Source of the DNA: Vavraia culicis subsp. floridensis
Lineage: Eukaryota; Microsporidia; Pleistophoridae
Direction: 5' to 3'
Length of the DNA: 64,000 nucleotides
Assembly: GCF_000192795.1 (NCBI RefSeq)
Contig: NW_007360618.1
Coordinates: 56,195 to 120,194 of the forward strand
Notes under the pieces: generated by a model
The model's database searches: none
What the model was told of the DNA's origin: nothing
The model's input: the letters and a program-made list of their open reading frames with translations, nothing else
Program-made: the position numbers and the translations under genes
Shown: one piece after another, positions 61,603 to 64,000 of the stretch
Numbering within the stretch: position 1 is the first letter of the stretch
Layout: the number at the start of each line of letters is the position of its first letter

Positions 61603-63714
61603 ATGGAGGAAGCTATACATGAGATTGAAAAAAATGATGGATTAAGGATGACATGGAACGTTCTACCAATTGTTGATACCGAAGAACTGCGGCTTCCCAT
61701 TCCTATAGGTGTGCTATACTCGCCCCATCAGCAGTGCGAGATGTTGGAATACGAACCTATTTTCTGTTTAACCTGCCGATCGATCCTTAATCCATACACA
61801 ACCGTGGATTATAATACGAAGGAGTGGACATGCATCTTCTGCAACAAGAAGAACCACCTACCACCGCATTATCGCGATATTTCACCCGAGAGCCTGCCAA
61901 ATGAAATGATCTCGTGTACTACCGAATATCTGTTGACAAGAGAGAGCACCTTCCAGCCAACCTTCTTCTTTGTGGTCGATATGTGCACGTTTGACGAGCA
62001 GAGATACAATCTCTTGATTGATGGCATACGGATTACTTACAATGGGTTGCCGGACGAGAGCACTGTAGGTTTGATTACCTATGGCACCAACATTAACCTA
62101 TTTGATTTCCAGTCGGAAATTAAGAGGACATTCATCTTCTCAGGTGGAAGAAATTACGAAAAGAAAACGTTGGAGAAATATTTTAAGGATGATAAGGCGA
62201 ATACGCAGTTCCTTTCGTTTGTTTTCACCAAGAAAACGGTGGATGTTAACGATTTTGTAAAGATGATGGAGCGCGATCCCTTTCCTGTGCGGAGCGGATT
62301 GAGACAGATACGCTGCACAGGCTCGGCGCTATCATTTGCCGTTTCACTTTTAGAGTCTGTGGTTCATGATGCTGCTACCAAGATATTTCTGTTCACTGAG
62401 GGACCTATCACATTTGGGCCTGGGATAATGGCATCACTTAATCTCAAGGAAAACATAAGATCAGGAAATGACATTCTGCGTGGAAAGGCAAAATATGTGA
62501 GAGAATCAAAGAGATATTTTGATGGACTAGCAAAGAGGATGGCCAATCTGGGAATGTCGATTGATATTCTGTCGGCCACTCTCAATGATATAGGATTGTA
62601 CGAAATGCAGTCGTTGATAGACCTCACTGGTGGTTTGGTGATTATGGCGCAAGATTTTGATCATGATATTTTCACTACATCGTGCGAGAAGAACGTTCGA
62701 TCAAAAAATGGTGTAATGGAAATGGTCTTTAACGCTAAGTTTAAGATACAGACGAAAGGACTTACGTACAAGTCTGGTATAGGCCTTGGTTCGCCTTTAT
62801 TGAACCAGAAGAACGAACAAATCGGGTGGAAACTAGGATCGCTGCACAGGAATAGCAATGTAGGATTTATTTTTGACTGTAAGGCCAATAGGCGAGAGGA
62901 TCAAGTCGGCTACATACAGATAATCACACAATACCAGCAGAGCGATCGCAAGTTGATCACTCGTGTGACAACGGCAGCAAGGGTTTTCGGGAAACTTCAG
63001 AAATTTAAACAAGGGTTTGATCAAGAGGCTGCACTAATTTTGCAGGCTAGAATGTTCACATTCGGGACACATCTTGAAGAGGACCTGGATCTGGTACGCC
63101 GTATAGACCGATCACTGATCCATTTCGTAAAAAAATTTGGAGAAAGCAACAATCACTTGAAGTTGAGCTCATCAATGACGTTGTATCCTAACTTCATTTA
63201 TTTTTTGCGAAGAAGTCTTCTGGTGCAAACGGAAACGAATTCACCAGATGAGACTTCTTATTACCGCAACATCGTCACGAGAGAGCCGGTAACGAATGCT
63301 ATGACAATGATTTATCCCACACTGACAGCATTTAGTTACCAGGATGAGACGAAGCCTGTTCCGATGGACGCAAAGTCTCTACAGCCGGATATTATACTTC
63401 TTTTAGACACGTTTCATAACGTGCTGATATGGAAAGGTGAGCATATAAACCAATGGATACAGGAAGGATACCATGAAAAAGAAGAATATAAATTTTTAAA
63501 GGACTGCATCGATGAGGCTGAGAAGCGAGCGAAAAAGTTGGTGGAGGAGAGGTTACCGACTCCGCAGTTTACGTCCACCGAAAGGTATGGATCACAGGAA
63601 AGAATTTTACTAGCCAAGGTTAATCCATCCATCAAGGGACAGGTTGTTGTAACAGATGATATTGACTATGCGGCCTTTTACGACTTTTTATGTAAAATCG
63701 TCAAAAATAATTAA
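61603..63714 (+). CDS. SEC23: COPII inner coat subunit SEC23 (703 aa)
   Basis: GTPase-activating subunit for SAR1 in COPII vesicles leaving the ER. Order of parts: LRLPIPIGVLYSP near the N-terminus, zinc finger with Cys55, 58, 77 and 80 (CLTC...CIFC), trunk domain starting at TFFFVVDMCTFDE with YGTNINLFDF, a beta-barrel segment, a helical domain, then a gelsolin-like C-terminus (PDIILLLDTFHNVLIWKGEHI, YGSQERILLAKVNPS). The catalytic arginine is expected near the C-terminal half but was not pinned down by eye. Length is slightly below the usual 760 aa. The start motif CCCC precedes the ATG by three bases. Confidence 0.98.
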   Translation: MEEAIHEIEKNDGLRMTWNVLPIVDTEELRLPIPIGVLYSPHQQCEMLEYEPIFCLTCRSILNPYTTVDYNTKEWTCIFCNKKNHLPPHYRDISPESLPNEMISCTTEYLLTRESTFQPTFFFVVDMCTFDEQRYNLLIDGIRITYNGLPDESTVGLITYGTNINLFDFQSEIKRTFIFSGGRNYEKKTLEKYFKDDKANTQFLSFVFTKKTVDVNDFVKMMERDPFPVRSGLRQIRCTGSALSFAVSLLESVVHDAATKIFLFTEGPITFGPGIMASLNLKENIRSGNDILRGKAKYVRESKRYFDGLAKRMANLGMSIDILSATLNDIGLYEMQSLIDLTGGLVIMAQDFDHDIFTTSCEKNVRSKNGVMEMVFNAKFKIQTKGLTYKSGIGLGSPLLNQKNEQIGWKLGSLHRNSNVGFIFDCKANRREDQVGYIQIITQYQQSDRKLITRVTTAARVFGKLQKFKQGFDQEAALILQARMFTFGTHLEEDLDLVRRIDRSLIHFVKKFGESNNHLKLSSSMTLYPNFIYFLRRSLLVQTETNSPDETSYYRNIVTREPVTNAMTMIYPTLTAFSYQDETKPVPMDAKSLQPDIILLLDTFHNVLIWKGEHINQWIQEGYHEKEEYKFLKDCIDEAEKRAKKLVEERLPTPQFTSTERYGSQERILLAKVNPSIKGQVVVTDDIDYAAFYDFLCKIVKNN

Positions 63715-64000
63715 AGACGTTTCGTTATCTTTGTTATCTTACAAGAATGGCTTATTTAATGTTGCATGAAGGTATCATTGCTTGTCAATCGTAAGTTCTA
63801 AGGTGAAATACGAGCAGGACAAATTGAATTTATAGGATAAATTTACCATCACAGCTATTTTTCGAGCACAAGCAGCTATTGCTTGTGCTGATTCTCATTC
63901 GCAAGCATACTGCGATTGCTGTGATTATGACTCATTTTGATTTATAAAAGTTGATATCGCAATAGTTTTATACGCACTCAACATTTCATACAGTCCACTT
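63715..64000. other. intergenic at right edge, no gene recognised
   Basis: AT-rich. A small inverted repeat AGCAAT/ATTGCT-like string around 63871-63885 is seen; no ORF. Confidence 0.4.

Overview
The window is a stretch of nuclear genome from a highly reduced eukaryote, and everything points to a microsporidian. Its genes are uninterrupted and give short, divergent versions of core eukaryotic proteins: SEC23, RAD51, MLH1, RPN11, GPN1, CCR4, TAF10, NSA2, PNO1, RRP40, eS7, ProRS and PP1. In about 25 of the 34 protein-coding calls, a run of three or more C (coding strand) lies within about 30 bases of the chosen ATG, usually within 12; PP1 has GGG instead. This is the CCC/GGG start-proximal signal described for microsporidia. 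The spacers of 0.5 to 2.7 kb, moderate AT content and a secreted LRR protein would fit a pleistophorid-type genome (Trachipleistophora/Vavraia-like). That last step is inference; the species cannot be named from the sequence.

Layout. 0-11 kb: an INTS11/CPSF73-type nuclease cut by the left edge, a membrane protein, a compact RFC small subunit, a small repeat-bearing ORF, then MLH1 divergent from an eIF3c-like gene. 11-20.7 kb: a VAP-like tail-anchored protein, a 2.7 kb gene-free stretch with a 49-bp tandem repeat, a SET1-type methyltransferase, a J-like ER membrane protein, an unknown gene and tRNA-Leu(AAG). 21-34.8 kb: prolyl-tRNA synthetase, PP1, a membrane AAA ATPase, TAF10, a sliding-clamp-like protein, a SEC8-like exocyst subunit and RPN11. 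35-43 kb: TRM82, GPN1, a large unknown protein and CCR4. 43-52.4 kb: a visibly more AT-rich and gene-sparse block with ERO1, eS7, a secreted LRR-like protein and a 20-N assembly gap. 52.4-64 kb: a denser block with RRP40, a C2-like/lipase-3 protein, PNO1, PUS10, RAD51, NSA2 and SEC23.

Functionally it is a housekeeping region: DNA replication and repair (RFC, MLH1, clamp-like, RAD51), transcription and RNA ends (INTS11-like, SET1, TAF10, GPN1, CCR4, RRP40), ribosome biogenesis and translation (NSA2, PNO1, eS7, TRM82, PUS10, ProRS, tRNA-Leu, eIF3c-like), and the secretory pathway (SEC23, SEC8-like, ERO1, VAP-like, J-like). There are no operons; the genes lie on both strands. I annotate about 36 kb as genes, a little over half of the window. 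I found no rRNA, CRISPR array or intact transposon. Several start codons were moved inward, from TTG/GTG codons or early ATGs to the ATG that follows the CCC motif.
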